Source of the DNA: a virus
Virus record (IMG/VR): IMGVR_UViG_3300042351_001561
Coordinates: 1 to 50,398 of that record
Strand: one strand, 5' to 3'
DNA: 50,398 bases
The first letter of the stretch is position 1. Every line of letters begins with the position of its first letter. Position numbers and translations under genes: made by a program. Below, in pieces: positions 31,222-38,735 of this stretch. The notes beneath the pieces are model-generated. The model saw only the letters and a list, made by a program, of their open reading frames with translations. It was not told the DNA's origin and did not search any database.

Positions 31222-31252
31222 CAAAAGTAGTAAAATTTTTTCATAAAGTCAA
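31222..31252 (-). promoter_or_regulatory. Host-type promoter
   Basis: On the minus strand TTG (31252-31250), 20 bases, TACTTTTG (31229-31222), 19 bases before the ATG at 31203. Confidence 0.75.
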
Positions 31253-31262
31253 GTTATTGGTA

Positions 31263-31862
31263 TTAAGCGTTTGCGTTAACAGATGGTGCGATTGTAGTCG
31301 GTTCTAACATTTGTGTTAGGTAATCCGATAATTTCAACATACCTTCTGTTGGTGGCAATTGTTCTGCGTGTACTTTTACTTCATATTTAGCTGAATTATC
31401 TGTACTTCTTGTGTTCTCTTTGTGAGTTGCAACACTACCAGACATATTAACTGAATATTTCATACCCCAGAATCCACCAGTTGCACTAGCACTAAAGCTA
31501 CCGCTTTTATCTTCTGATGTTTTGTCTACCTCAGATGTTTTAACTTCCATAGTAAAAGCGATATCAGCTGATGTGATAGCTAACGCTGGAAGTGGAACCA
31601 AAGGTAACATCGCAACTTTAGAATATAAAGTTTTAACTGATTGAGTTCCATCTGTAGGATCGGTCATAACTCTTTGCATTTGAACGTCTAAAGAACGAGC
31701 TGTTGTATTACCGTCTTTATCTGTTTGGAATGCAACTTCGTTGATGTACTTCCATGTTACATCGTTTAATTTTGCTTGTCCCTTCGCCATACCAACGATA
31801 GGTGACACGATCAGATCTTCAATAGGAAGACCTGTAAATTGAGCGGAAATGTCTGCTGCCAT
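31263..31862 (-). CDS. DUF2589-family protein
   Basis: A 199-residue protein with the family's order of elements: an N-terminal helix over LPIEDLIVSPIVGMAKGQAKLNDVTWKYINEVAFQ, a strand with LDVQMQRV, a LPLVPLPALAITSADIAFTMEV core, a Gly/Ser loop (GSFSASATGGFWGMKYSV) and a closing VKVHAEQLPPTEGMLKLSDYLTQML. Bacterial members often occur in adjacent pairs, as here with 30721. Role unknown; co-location with the endolysin suggests a late or virion-linked function. Confidence 0.75.
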   Translation of the reverse strand: MAADISAQFTGLPIEDLIVSPIVGMAKGQAKLNDVTWKYINEVAFQTDKDGNTTARSLDVQMQRVMTDPTDGTQSVKTLYSKVAMLPLVPLPALAITSADIAFTMEVKTSEVDKTSEDKSGSFSASATGGFWGMKYSVNMSGSVATHKENTRSTDNSAKYEVKVHAEQLPPTEGMLKLSDYLTQMLEPTTIAPSVNANA

Positions 31863-31904
31863 AATTTTGTTTTTTTTTGTTTTTATTTTTTTGTTTATAG
31901 ATAA

Positions 31905-32108
31905 TTACCCGAATTTAACCATACCCTTATATTGTTTTTTTATATCCTCTATTTCATTTAAAGTTTCCCTAAAAGTTTTGATAATTTCGTCATTTACCGC
32001 AAAATTAAACACGGTTTGACATGTCGGACATACCGATAAAGGATTTTTAATAATAAAGTCTAAACTAATGCCTAGAGGAGTATGACAATTTGGGCAAGGT
32101 AAAGCCAT
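31905..32108 (-). CDS. Small zinc-ribbon protein
   Basis: A 67-residue protein with CPNCHTPLG near the start and CPTCQTVF at about 32-39, forming one zinc ribbon, followed by a charged helix. Possibly a nucleic-acid- or protein-binding adaptor. It starts 7 bases downstream of the endolysin stop. Confidence 0.65.
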   Translation of the reverse strand: MALPCPNCHTPLGISLDFIIKNPLSVCPTCQTVFNFAVNDEIIKTFRETLNEIEDIKKQYKGMVKFG

Positions 32109-32114
32109 GATAAG

Positions 32115-32942
32115 TTATTTCAATAAGTTATAGAATTCATTAAAGTGTTTAATACGATCGTCAAGACCTATTGTACCACCATTAACTCTCTTCGTTACAG
32201 CTGTAACGGTTGCTGTGTCAGCGCCTTTATCACAAATAGACCATAGGTTATTTGAGTTAAAAAAGAATGCTGCTGAAGCTAAAGGATATTTAGTTGCCAC
32301 TAACTCTGGGTTTTGTAAGATGTTTTCCTCAACCATTTTATCAAACGCTGTATAGTTTGATTTACCAGTTAATTGGATATAACCTCTACCACAAAATTTG
32401 AAACCTTCACCAGATGCCTCATCACCATTACCCATACGAGATGAATAAACACGATTAGCAATCTTTTCTGGTTGGCGTGAATAAGACTCACTTATATTAC
32501 CAGGAAAATATTTTGGGAATATTTTTTTAAGACCATCAGCACTATAATTTAAATTTTCTTTTACAGCTTTAAAACCACCTGATTCGTGACCGCATTGCGC
32601 TAAGAAATGGGCTAATCTTAAAGTGTTTGTAATACCAAATTTAGCTGCTGTGTCAGGGATCTGAGCAATAACCGCATCAGGAACGTGACCTTTTAATGCC
32701 TCTAACTTAAAGCTAGATGCTGGAATAGCTACAGGTGCAGCAGCTGGTACTGAACCTTCGTTCAAACCCATTTTTGCCCAAGTTCCATCACCAACAATAC
32801 CGTCAGCTGTTAACCCGTTTTTAGTTTGCCATTCTTTGACTAATTTTTCTGTACCAGGGCCAAAACTTCCGTCTGGGCTTGTACCTAATTTCGCTTGGAG
32901 TTTTTTTACATCATCTCCTTTTGAACCTACTTTTAATAACAT
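32115..32942 (-). CDS. Endolysin: peptidoglycan-binding plus GH19 domain
   Basis: A 275-residue protein. Residues 1-58 are a PG_binding_1 domain (VGSKGDDVKKLQAKLG, DGSFGPGTEKLVKEWQ, VGDGTWAKMG). A Pro/Ala linker follows. Residues about 75-275 are a GH19 lysozyme/chitinase-like domain with LAQCGHESGGF (catalytic Glu), YFPGNISESYSRQPEKIANRVYSSRMGNGD and GEGFKFCGRGYIQLTG. No signal peptide, so it would need a holin (candidates at 23657 and 23986). The linker has an MGLNE match that I do not count as a tag. Confidence 0.85.
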   Translation of the reverse strand: MLLKVGSKGDDVKKLQAKLGTSPDGSFGPGTEKLVKEWQTKNGLTADGIVGDGTWAKMGLNEGSVPAAAPVAIPASSFKLEALKGHVPDAVIAQIPDTAAKFGITNTLRLAHFLAQCGHESGGFKAVKENLNYSADGLKKIFPKYFPGNISESYSRQPEKIANRVYSSRMGNGDEASGEGFKFCGRGYIQLTGKSNYTAFDKMVEENILQNPELVATKYPLASAAFFFNSNNLWSICDKGADTATVTAVTKRVNGGTIGLDDRIKHFNEFYNLLK

Positions 32943-32961
32943 AATTCTTTTTTTGATTTTT

Positions 32962-33120
32962 TTATTTTATTATACTAACAGTAAATACTTTCAAAAAATC
33001 CTTAAGACTCATTTTTTTAATTTCAGCAAAAAATTTTGCAGCTTCTAATCTCGAAGCATGATTATTGGTCTTACCAATCGCCTCTCTGGTTTTGTCGAAT
33101 CTATTGTAAAAAATAATCAT
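32962..33120 (-). CDS. Very small conserved phage protein
   Basis: A 52-residue protein (MIIFYNRFDKTREAIGK, SRLEAAKFFAEIKKMSLKDFLKVFTVS). The pattern of an exchanged-residue strand, a SRLEAAKFFA helix and LxLKDFL is one I know from many T4-like phages as a small orphan. A TATTTATT word on the minus strand (33134-33141) precedes the start. Confidence 0.7.
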   Translation of the reverse strand: MIIFYNRFDKTREAIGKTNNHASRLEAAKFFAEIKKMSLKDFLKVFTVSIIK

Positions 33121-33177
33121 ATGTTTGTTTATTAATAAATATTTAGAATAGTAGGTTAATTTTTGTTTTTATCAAGA

Positions 33178-33185
33178 TATTTATT
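33178..33185 (+). promoter_or_regulatory. TATTTATT element
   Basis: A TATTTAT-type word 23 bases before the ATG at 33209. Confidence 0.4.
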
Positions 33186-33208
33186 GAAAATACTAAAAAC
33201 TAATTAAA

Positions 33209-33370
33209 ATGGCAGCATCAGGTAAAAAGAAAACTTCTTCAGCAAGTGTTAAGGAGTTCAGAGGTAAAATCAAAAAAAACAGAAAGGGTGTTCACTCTAA
33301 AAATAAAAGTAGTAAAAGCAAAAATAGCAAACATTATAAAAAACAAAATAGAGGTCAAGGTAAAAGATAA
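33209..33370 (+). CDS. Very small basic protein
   Basis: A 53-residue, Lys/Ser/Asn-rich protein (KNRKGVHSKNKSSKSKNS, HYKKQNRGQGKR). The RKGxHSK and YRGQG-like ending recurs in Bacteroidetes phages. Highly basic and unstructured, so perhaps nucleic-acid binding or packaged. It has its own TATTTATT element and shares a terminator with the convergent helicase gene. Confidence 0.7.
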   Translation: MAASGKKKTSSASVKEFRGKIKKNRKGVHSKNKSSKSKNSKHYKKQNRGQGKR

Positions 33371-33483
33371 CTTTAGAAATAAATTCAAATCAGGTAGGGA
33401 AATAATTATGAGTTAATTGTGATTATTCTTGAACCAATACATATGGCACAGTAAAGTCAAAAATTTAAACACTCTCTATAAAA

Positions 33484-33509
33484 AAAAGCCACCGTAATTG
33501 GTGGCTTTT
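33484..33509. terminator. Bidirectional terminator
   Basis: AAAAGCCACC (33484-33493) and GGTGGCTTTT (33500-33509) are perfect inverted copies with A and T tracts at the sides, between convergent genes. Confidence 0.85.
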
Positions 33510-33514
33510 ATATT

Positions 33515-34912
33515 TTATAAATCATCGTAAATCATGAAATAGAGTTCTTCTTTTGGTCTGGTTACCGCAACATAATGTATATTTCTACCCTCTTCATCAA
33601 TATCCCCATCATCTGTTATAAACGAATATTCGGTTAAACTATGTGTTAAACTACCATGTTTAATTAACATGTCTGGATCAGCTGAGTTAATAACAACGCA
33701 TCTTGGGAATTCACGACCTTTACTTTTATGTATTGAGGTTACAAAAACATCGGAGTCACTATTTGATTCAATAAAATCAGCGAAGTCTTGGTTGTTTAAA
33801 AAATAAGGTAATACGTCATTTAACTTCTTTTTGAGACTATCGGTTATGTTAGATTTCTTAATGTTATCAAGATCCGTCTTTGTTATGTAATTGAAATAAC
33901 GCATTGGTATCTTTTTCTTCATGGCTTGTTTTTCAATCTCTTTAATAATATTATTTGTCCTAACAAGCACAGTTAACGGTTTCCCATCTTGTAACATCTC
34001 AAACAATCTCTTTTTTGTTATGAATTTTTCATCAACAAAACCATCATCTTTTGATTCGGGTATCGCTATTAAAGAGCTAAATTTGTTTGCATTCTCAACA
34101 ATTTTTTTATGTGACCTAAAATTCTTTGTTAAGGTTAACTCAACAACAGTTTTCTTTTGTTTTAGTAACGACTCAATTTTTTCACAATTTGCCCCAGAAA
34201 AACCGTAGATTGATTGGTTTTTATCACCGATAAGGTAATATTGTTTTGCGTTAATTGCGGATAAGATTTTCATTTGAAGTGTTGATGTATCTTGGTACTC
34301 ATCAATAAAGATGTAATCATACATACCATTAAAAAACTCCTTATGCTTAGGGTCTCTAGTTAATTTTTCGGTATCAATTAACATATCAGAGAAATCACGG
34401 CTATTAGTTTCTTTTAAAAACGCAACGTAATGATCATAAAAATTTGGTTTAGGCGCTTTGATACCGTCATAGAATTGTAGTTTATAGGATGAAAATGTTG
34501 AGGATATACCAGCACCCTCTTCATAAAATCTTTCAATAGTTGCATAATATTCTTCCCTTATTTTTCTTGGGTCTTTAAACGATGGCTTCTTTTTATCACG
34601 ATACCAGCTTACAAAATCATAAAAGGTTACAATTGGTTTAAACTTACCTAATTTACCTAATGTACTACTTGTAAAGCTATGTATGGTTGTAATCTTTACT
34701 TCGTTATCAATACGACTTCTTAATTCATTTACAGCATCATTCGTAAAAGAAAAGAAAATTATTCTACTTGGGTCAACACCGCTTTCTAATAGGTGATTTA
34801 ATCTACCTACTGTTGAGTGAGTTTTCCCGCTCCCAGCTGTTGCTGATAATATTACGGATTCTGGTCCGCTAAACTCAATAAACTCAAGTTGTTCTTTAGT
34901 GTATCCTTTCAT
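33515..34912 (-). CDS. UvrD/PcrA-like superfamily 1 helicase
   Basis: A 465-residue protein with clear motifs in order: Q motif at the start (YTKEQLEFIE), Walker A ILSATAGSGKT, motif Ia FSFTNDAVNEL, motif II FIDEYQDTS, motif III GDKNQSIYGFSGA, motif IV region LTKNFRSHKKIV, motif V TSIHKSKGREF, motif VI YVAVTRPKEELYF. It is shorter than UvrD (about 720 residues), lacking most of the 1B/2B insertions. It probably serves phage DNA replication or recombination. Host-type promoter directly upstream, so likely early. Confidence 0.9.
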   Translation of the reverse strand: MKGYTKEQLEFIEFSGPESVILSATAGSGKTHSTVGRLNHLLESGVDPSRIIFFSFTNDAVNELRSRIDNEVKITTIHSFTSSTLGKLGKFKPIVTFYDFVSWYRDKKKPSFKDPRKIREEYYATIERFYEEGAGISSTFSSYKLQFYDGIKAPKPNFYDHYVAFLKETNSRDFSDMLIDTEKLTRDPKHKEFFNGMYDYIFIDEYQDTSTLQMKILSAINAKQYYLIGDKNQSIYGFSGANCEKIESLLKQKKTVVELTLTKNFRSHKKIVENANKFSSLIAIPESKDDGFVDEKFITKKRLFEMLQDGKPLTVLVRTNNIIKEIEKQAMKKKIPMRYFNYITKTDLDNIKKSNITDSLKKKLNDVLPYFLNNQDFADFIESNSDSDVFVTSIHKSKGREFPRCVVINSADPDMLIKHGSLTHSLTEYSFITDDGDIDEEGRNIHYVAVTRPKEELYFMIYDDL

Positions 34913-34917
34913 GTTTA

Positions 34918-34948
34918 CAAAATTAGTAATTTATTTGGTTATAAACAA
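34918..34948 (-). promoter_or_regulatory. Host-type promoter of the helicase gene
   Basis: On the minus strand TTG (34948-34946), 20 bases, TAATTTTG (34925-34918). The box is only 5 bases from the ATG, so the transcript would be nearly leaderless. It overlaps the divergent promoter at 34935. Confidence 0.75.
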
Positions 34949-34965
34949 ATTTTTTTTTACTTTTG
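34935..34965 (+). promoter_or_regulatory. Host-type promoter, divergent partner
   Basis: TTG (34935-34937), 20 bases, TACTTTTG (34958-34965), 5 bases before the ATG at 34971. Together with the minus-strand copy it forms a compact divergent early promoter. Confidence 0.75.
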
Positions 34966-34970
34966 TAAAC

Positions 34971-35525
34971 ATGAGTATTATAACATTTAAAGGTGCGTTT
35001 GATACGCACATCAAAAAATTTAGTAAAATTAAGTTGGATGAAAAGGATATCCATAACTGTGTTTCTTATATTAGGGCTGTTGTTAAACACAAACATAATA
35101 CAACAAAATTAAATAAAAATAATGAGAAATACAAAGATATGTTCACGTTAGTATGCGCAATAACAGCCATTTCAAAACGTATAAAACATCCAATCATGGA
35201 TTATAATAACGTTAATGTTGAACCGTTGCAGCAATTAAGAACTTCATTTGAAAAGTGGGTTGATGTTATTATATTCAATTACAATGAGTTTCCAATTTTT
35301 TATAGGCCAATGTATAAAAAAGCTGTTTTTGTTTGTAAAATTAGTGACACCGAATTTATTGTATGCGGATACGCCACACCAAGAATAATTGACAGTTTCC
35401 ACTCAAAAATGCTGGTTAATAACCAAACAATAAGAGAGCAATCAAATATGAGTGCGTTTTACGGTTTTGACCGTTTAAGACCTATACCAAATAATGTGTA
35501 CGACTTTAAGAATTTATTCATTTAA
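34971..35525 (+). CDS. Hypothetical early protein
   Basis: A 184-residue protein starting MSIITFKGAF. Basic and helical at first, then beta-rich (FYRPMYKKAVFVCKISDTEFIVCGYATPRIIDSF). No family recognised. The longer frame starting at 34899 is excluded by the promoter position. Divergent from the helicase and sharing a promoter region with it, hence probably early. Confidence 0.65.
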   Translation: MSIITFKGAFDTHIKKFSKIKLDEKDIHNCVSYIRAVVKHKHNTTKLNKNNEKYKDMFTLVCAITAISKRIKHPIMDYNNVNVEPLQQLRTSFEKWVDVIIFNYNEFPIFYRPMYKKAVFVCKISDTEFIVCGYATPRIIDSFHSKMLVNNQTIREQSNMSAFYGFDRLRPIPNNVYDFKNLFI

Positions 35526-35530
35526 CTGGG

Positions 35531-35538
35531 TATTTATA
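35531..35538 (+). promoter_or_regulatory. TATTTATA element
   Basis: TATTTATA ends 16 bases before the ATG at 35555. Confidence 0.5.
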
Positions 35539-35554
35539 TTATAATATCATAGTA

Positions 35555-36502
35555 ATGAGTAAAAAAATATACAAGATGACAGAAGGCCAAGTGGCCAAAA
35601 TTTTGAACAATAAAGCTGTATCATCAACTAAAGATGAAGGTTTGGATCTTGATGTGATTTCAGAATTGTTTTCGATTCATGAAGAAGCTGAGAACCCAAC
35701 TTTTTATATATCAAAAGATAAGGAACATTTTGGTAAACCAATGACGGAAAAATCTGATGATTGTTACCATGTTGTTGTAAACCCAGAATATAAAGATCTT
35801 TCTTTTGTTTTTGAGGTTATTAATGATATGTATGAAAATAAGGACTTTGAAGCATTAGTTTCTGAATCAAATGTCGTTTGCGAAGAGTGTTTTGAGTTAT
35901 CCATTGAAAAAAAATTAATGGAAAATTTTGATACTTGGGTTTTAAAAGATATGATTTCTGAAGACGTAAAGTATCACCTTAGTAACAGTATACCTTTATT
36001 AGAAAATGAATACAGACCTGGTAGTGAAAAACATGCTATGGTCATCAAAGAAGCTAGAGAACTTTGGGAGAAAAAAATCATTAAGTTATCAGCGTTAGAT
36101 ACAAAATTATTTGAAAACACAGATTTAGGTAGATTTGGTTTATACGAGAATCAAATGGTCCCATTGGATTTACCGTTTACCGAGAATATGGCTGAAGATG
36201 AGCTTATCGCTGAAGCTAAATACCAAGGTAAAGATGTTGAAATAGGTAAACCAAAAAGAGGTGGTTCTAAAAAATTCTACGTTTATGTTAGAAAGCCAGG
36301 TGGTGGTATTAAAAAAGTTTCTTTTGGTGATACAACTGGTTTATCTGTTAAATTAAATAACCCAGCGGCTCGTAAATCATTCGCTGCCAGACATGATTGC
36401 GCTAATAAGAAGGATAGAACAAAAGCATCTTATTGGTCATGTAGATTACCTAGATATGCTAGTTTGCTTGGTCTAAAATCTAAATTTGGTGGATTCTGGT
36501 AA
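35555..36502 (+). CDS. Conserved phage structural/core-like protein
   Basis: A 315-residue protein. Residues about 60-190 are acidic and helical. Residues about 198-315 are a very conserved phage module: AEDELIAEAKYQGKDVEIGKPKRGGSKKFYVYVRKPGGGIKKVSFGDTTG, then ARKSFAARHDCANKKDRTKASYWSCRLPRYA. I know this module from T4-like marine and Bacteroidetes phages, usually in virion- or prohead-associated proteins. Its specific job is uncertain. It overlaps the next gene by 14 bases. Confidence 0.7.
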   Translation: MSKKIYKMTEGQVAKILNNKAVSSTKDEGLDLDVISELFSIHEEAENPTFYISKDKEHFGKPMTEKSDDCYHVVVNPEYKDLSFVFEVINDMYENKDFEALVSESNVVCEECFELSIEKKLMENFDTWVLKDMISEDVKYHLSNSIPLLENEYRPGSEKHAMVIKEARELWEKKIIKLSALDTKLFENTDLGRFGLYENQMVPLDLPFTENMAEDELIAEAKYQGKDVEIGKPKRGGSKKFYVYVRKPGGGIKKVSFGDTTGLSVKLNNPAARKSFAARHDCANKKDRTKASYWSCRLPRYASLLGLKSKFGGFW

Positions 36503-36764
36503 ACCATATAAAGACATTGAGATTGGTGATAACTATGTCGTAAGGGAATTTGACGAGAATATCGATCCAATTGAACTTATGTGGCATAGGGATAACGAGG
36601 ATCGTGTTGTTGAAGTTTTAAATACAACTGATTGGAAATTTCAATACGATAACCAATTGCCAATACCCTTAAAAGAAAATGTCTCACTAAAAATAGCAAG
36701 ACATGATTGGCATAGAGTTATAAAAGGTACTGGTAATCTTAAGTTAAAGATAACTAAAAGTTAA
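36489..36764 (+). CDS. Small conserved phage protein
   Basis: A 91-residue protein. I chose the GTG at 36489 inside the upstream gene's end (a TTG one codon earlier is possible). The pattern YKDIEIGDNYVVREFDENIDPIELMWHRDNEDRVVEV, TDWKFQYDNQLPIPL, HDWHRVIKGTGNLKLKI is a recognisable orphan of T4-like phages, probably a small cupin-like beta barrel. Function unknown. Confidence 0.7.
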   Translation: MDSGKPYKDIEIGDNYVVREFDENIDPIELMWHRDNEDRVVEVLNTTDWKFQYDNQLPIPLKENVSLKIARHDWHRVIKGTGNLKLKITKS

Positions 36765-37140
36765 CTCTACAACTACCATATACACCAGTAAAATTATTAG
36801 TATCATCCATATCTAACCATTCTATACCAGAGTTTGATCCACCATAGAATATAAAATTAGAATTTTCATCCATAAACTCTTCCTCTTTTCCAGGTGGAAC
36901 AACAATTTCGACACCCTGTAATGCTATGGGTTGGTCTTTTATTTCATAATTTAATACCCCACCATAACTGAAGATGTATAACGGATTGTATTTAGCAAAT
37001 CTACTAAATAATTGTATATTAATTTTTCTTTCACATTTAACTTCTTTGTTAAAAGTGTAACATAACATTTCAGCCGTAGCCCTATTAACTTTAAACTTAT
37101 GTACTGATAGTATCTCAGCTAACGGATTTTCGTAAATCAT
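36754..37140 (-). CDS. Hypothetical protein of the kinase operon
   Basis: A 128-residue protein, beta-rich (LQGVEIVVPPGKEEEFMDENSNFIFYGGSNSG), no family recognised. Its start overlaps the end of the kinase gene by 26 bases, so both are on one transcript. It converges with the gene at 36489, overlapping by 11 bases. Confidence 0.65.
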   Translation of the reverse strand: MIYENPLAEILSVHKFKVNRATAEMLCYTFNKEVKCERKINIQLFSRFAKYNPLYIFSYGGVLNYEIKDQPIALQGVEIVVPPGKEEEFMDENSNFIFYGGSNSGIEWLDMDDTNNFTGVYGSCRVNF

Positions 37141-37684
37141 TTAATTGATTATCAATCTTATCGTACAAATCATGTAAGGTACGATCGTTTATTATCTCAG
37201 ATGTTATGCCAGTAATTAAATCCATTTCTTTTTCAGACGCATGCTCATCACCACCAGTTAAATTTGGACGATTTACAGACCAAATAGCACCACCCATTTT
37301 TAATATAGAATCAACTTCGTGCTGAAATCTTACATCGCAAATAACAACATCTAAATGTCTGTTTTGTTCATACCATTGCTCAAAACGTTTAACCCAGAAA
37401 CCACGACCAAATGCTTGTAATTCTGGTATATACTTTGGCATATCGTATTGAAACACCTCAGTACCCATTATTTGTAAAACTAATCTTGGTGTAATTCCCC
37501 AGGTTGGGTCAATTTCATCCTTAGCATCACCAAAAACTTGTTCTTCGGTAAAACCGAACAACTCCATAGCCCCACGTTTAATTGGGTTAGCAAAACTATA
37601 TTTTACAAAATTTTTATTAGCAACAAGGTAATCGCCTGTTGTATCTTTACCCGAACGTTTTTTTCCTAAAATACCTACTATCAT
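37115..37684 (-). CDS. Deoxynucleoside monophosphate kinase (T4 gp1-like)
   Basis: A 189-residue protein. P-loop VGILGKKRSGKDTTGDYL at the start, then ANPIKRGAMELFGF, the TPRLVLQIMGTEVFQ lid region, FWVKRFEQ and VVICDVRFQHEVDSI, as in the T4 gene 1 family. It phosphorylates dNMPs (including modified ones in T4) for phage DNA synthesis in the cytoplasm. The ATG at 37684 is chosen because a host-type promoter box lies at 37700-37707. Likely early. Confidence 0.85.
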   Translation of the reverse strand: MIVGILGKKRSGKDTTGDYLVANKNFVKYSFANPIKRGAMELFGFTEEQVFGDAKDEIDPTWGITPRLVLQIMGTEVFQYDMPKYIPELQAFGRGFWVKRFEQWYEQNRHLDVVICDVRFQHEVDSILKMGGAIWSVNRPNLTGGDEHASEKEMDLITGITSEIINDRTLHDLYDKIDNQLNDLRKSVS

Positions 37685-37699
37685 TTTATACTTATTGTA

Positions 37700-37730
37700 C
37701 AATAATAGTAAAAATATTTTAAAAAAACAA
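37700..37730 (-). promoter_or_regulatory. Host-type promoter of the dNMP kinase gene
   Basis: On the minus strand TTG (37730-37728), 20 bases, TATTATTG (37707-37700), one mismatch from TAnnTTTG. Same spacing as the other early promoters. Confidence 0.6.
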
Positions 37731-37748
37731 ATCCCCTTTCGGGGATTT
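37729..37748. terminator. Intrinsic terminator after the core-like gene
   Basis: AAATCCCC (37729-37736) and GGGGATTT (37741-37748) pair perfectly around a 4-base loop. On the minus strand a T-rich tract follows. It abuts the kinase promoter. Confidence 0.75.
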
Positions 37749-37751
37749 TAT

Positions 37752-38249
37752 TTATCTACCTAAAGTACTTAGGAATTCGTCTATAACTGATTTTTTAAAT
37801 CGTCTTGGTTGTTCTTGAACTGGTTGTTCTTCTGGAGCCATTTCTTCGGCACCTGGTTCAGCTTCTGTTGTATCTTCGGAATCTTTGTTTTGGAGTTTAT
37901 TTAACATGTCGTTCATATCCTCTTCTGTTATCTTCGTCATATCGATTGCGGATAAAATTGAATTAACAACGTATTTATAATCTTTTGACTCTAATTCCTG
38001 GGCACCATCTCTCATTTTTTGGGTTAACTTACCAGTAAGTTTTTGAACCGTTTTTAAGATGGGTTCATCAACGTTTTCAACACCTGTTTCTTGTGCTGGG
38101 TCTTCTGCTGGCATAGCTGTTGCGTCCATTCCTGGATCAGCTGTTGTGTCAACGCCCGCATCGGTGGGTGTTTCGCTTGAAAAATCTGTGGCTAAATCAG
38201 CTGGTTCTTCTGCTGGCGCAGTTGTTGTATCCACACCCATATCAGCCAT
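37752..38249 (-). CDS. Prohead-core-like acidic protein (probable frameshift product extension)
   Basis: The first ATG gives 165 residues: an Ala/Pro/Asp/Thr-rich tract (about 1-55), then a conserved helical region (ENVDEPILKTVQKLTGKLTQKMRDGAQELESKDYKYVVNSILSAIDMTKI) and a basic end. The tract and helix pattern is one I know from phage head-core or scaffold-associated proteins. The frame stays open upstream to about 38325, without an ATG, encoding SITERYILKLKNTGSAPAADT. That stretch is conserved-looking, so the protein probably begins as a -1 frameshift from the gene at 38306 or at a non-AUG start. Confidence 0.65.
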   Translation of the reverse strand: MADMGVDTTTAPAEEPADLATDFSSETPTDAGVDTTADPGMDATAMPAEDPAQETGVENVDEPILKTVQKLTGKLTQKMRDGAQELESKDYKYVVNSILSAIDMTKITEEDMNDMLNKLQNKDSEDTTEAEPGAEEMAPEEQPVQEQPRRFKKSVIDEFLSTLGR

Positions 38250-38305
38250 TGTATCAGCTGCTGGTGCGGAACCAGTGTTTTTAAGTTTTAGGATATAACG
38301 CTCGG

Positions 38306-38677
38306 TTATACTTTTTTTTTTAAAACATCAATGTTTTCTTTAAAATCAACAGATTCGTTAATTTCTCTAAACATCATGTTTAAATGCTTTAAAGCATCCG
38401 CATATGATTTGTAAGAATGTTCGTGGATATTTTGAACACCCGTTAAATAATCATATCCACCGTTTTCATTTTTAGATTTAATGTAAACGTGTTTTTCTTC
38501 TTGTACGATACCATATTCAGTACCGTTAGACGCTAAAGCTTCGTGCAATACACTAGACAAGTGACCAAGAGTTGGTGTGCTTTCATTCACCAATTCTTTT
38601 TTAATACCAGCGATCTCTAAGATCCTAGCTAATTTATCGTCTACGTTTTCTATTTTTTCAGAACCTATTGGTTTCAT
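38306..38677 (-). CDS. Prohead-core-like protein upstream of a frameshift run
   Basis: A 123-residue protein starting MKPIGSEKIENVDDKLARILEIAGIKKELVNES, with a middle beta region (YGIVQEEKHVYIKSKNENGGYDYLTGVQNIHEHSY). This pattern occurs in head-associated small proteins of related phages. It ends KKKV at a run of ten A (38312-38321 on the other strand) that is in the right phase for a -1 shift into the gene at 37752. TATTTATA on the minus strand (38708-38715) precedes it. Confidence 0.6.
   Translation of the reverse strand: MKPIGSEKIENVDDKLARILEIAGIKKELVNESTPTLGHLSSVLHEALASNGTEYGIVQEEKHVYIKSKNENGGYDYLTGVQNIHEHSYKSYADALKHLNMMFREINESVDFKENIDVLKKKV
38312..38321 (-). promoter_or_regulatory. A10 slippery run, possible frameshift or slippage site
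   Basis: Ten consecutive A on the minus strand. In frame they read AAA AAA AAA followed by GTA TAA. A -1 move, or one extra A, joins the upstream frame to the open frame encoding SITERYILKL. Confidence 0.5.
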
Positions 38678-38735
38678 ATCTTAGTTATTTAAAATAATTA
38701 TTCTTCTTATAAATATAAGCAAAAAAAGTAAAATA

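Noticed and set aside
32765-32790. MGLNE in the endolysin linker as another tag copy
   Set aside because: Only five residues match; the preceding sequence is the normal end of a peptidoglycan-binding domain and lacks the tag helix and first LxE.
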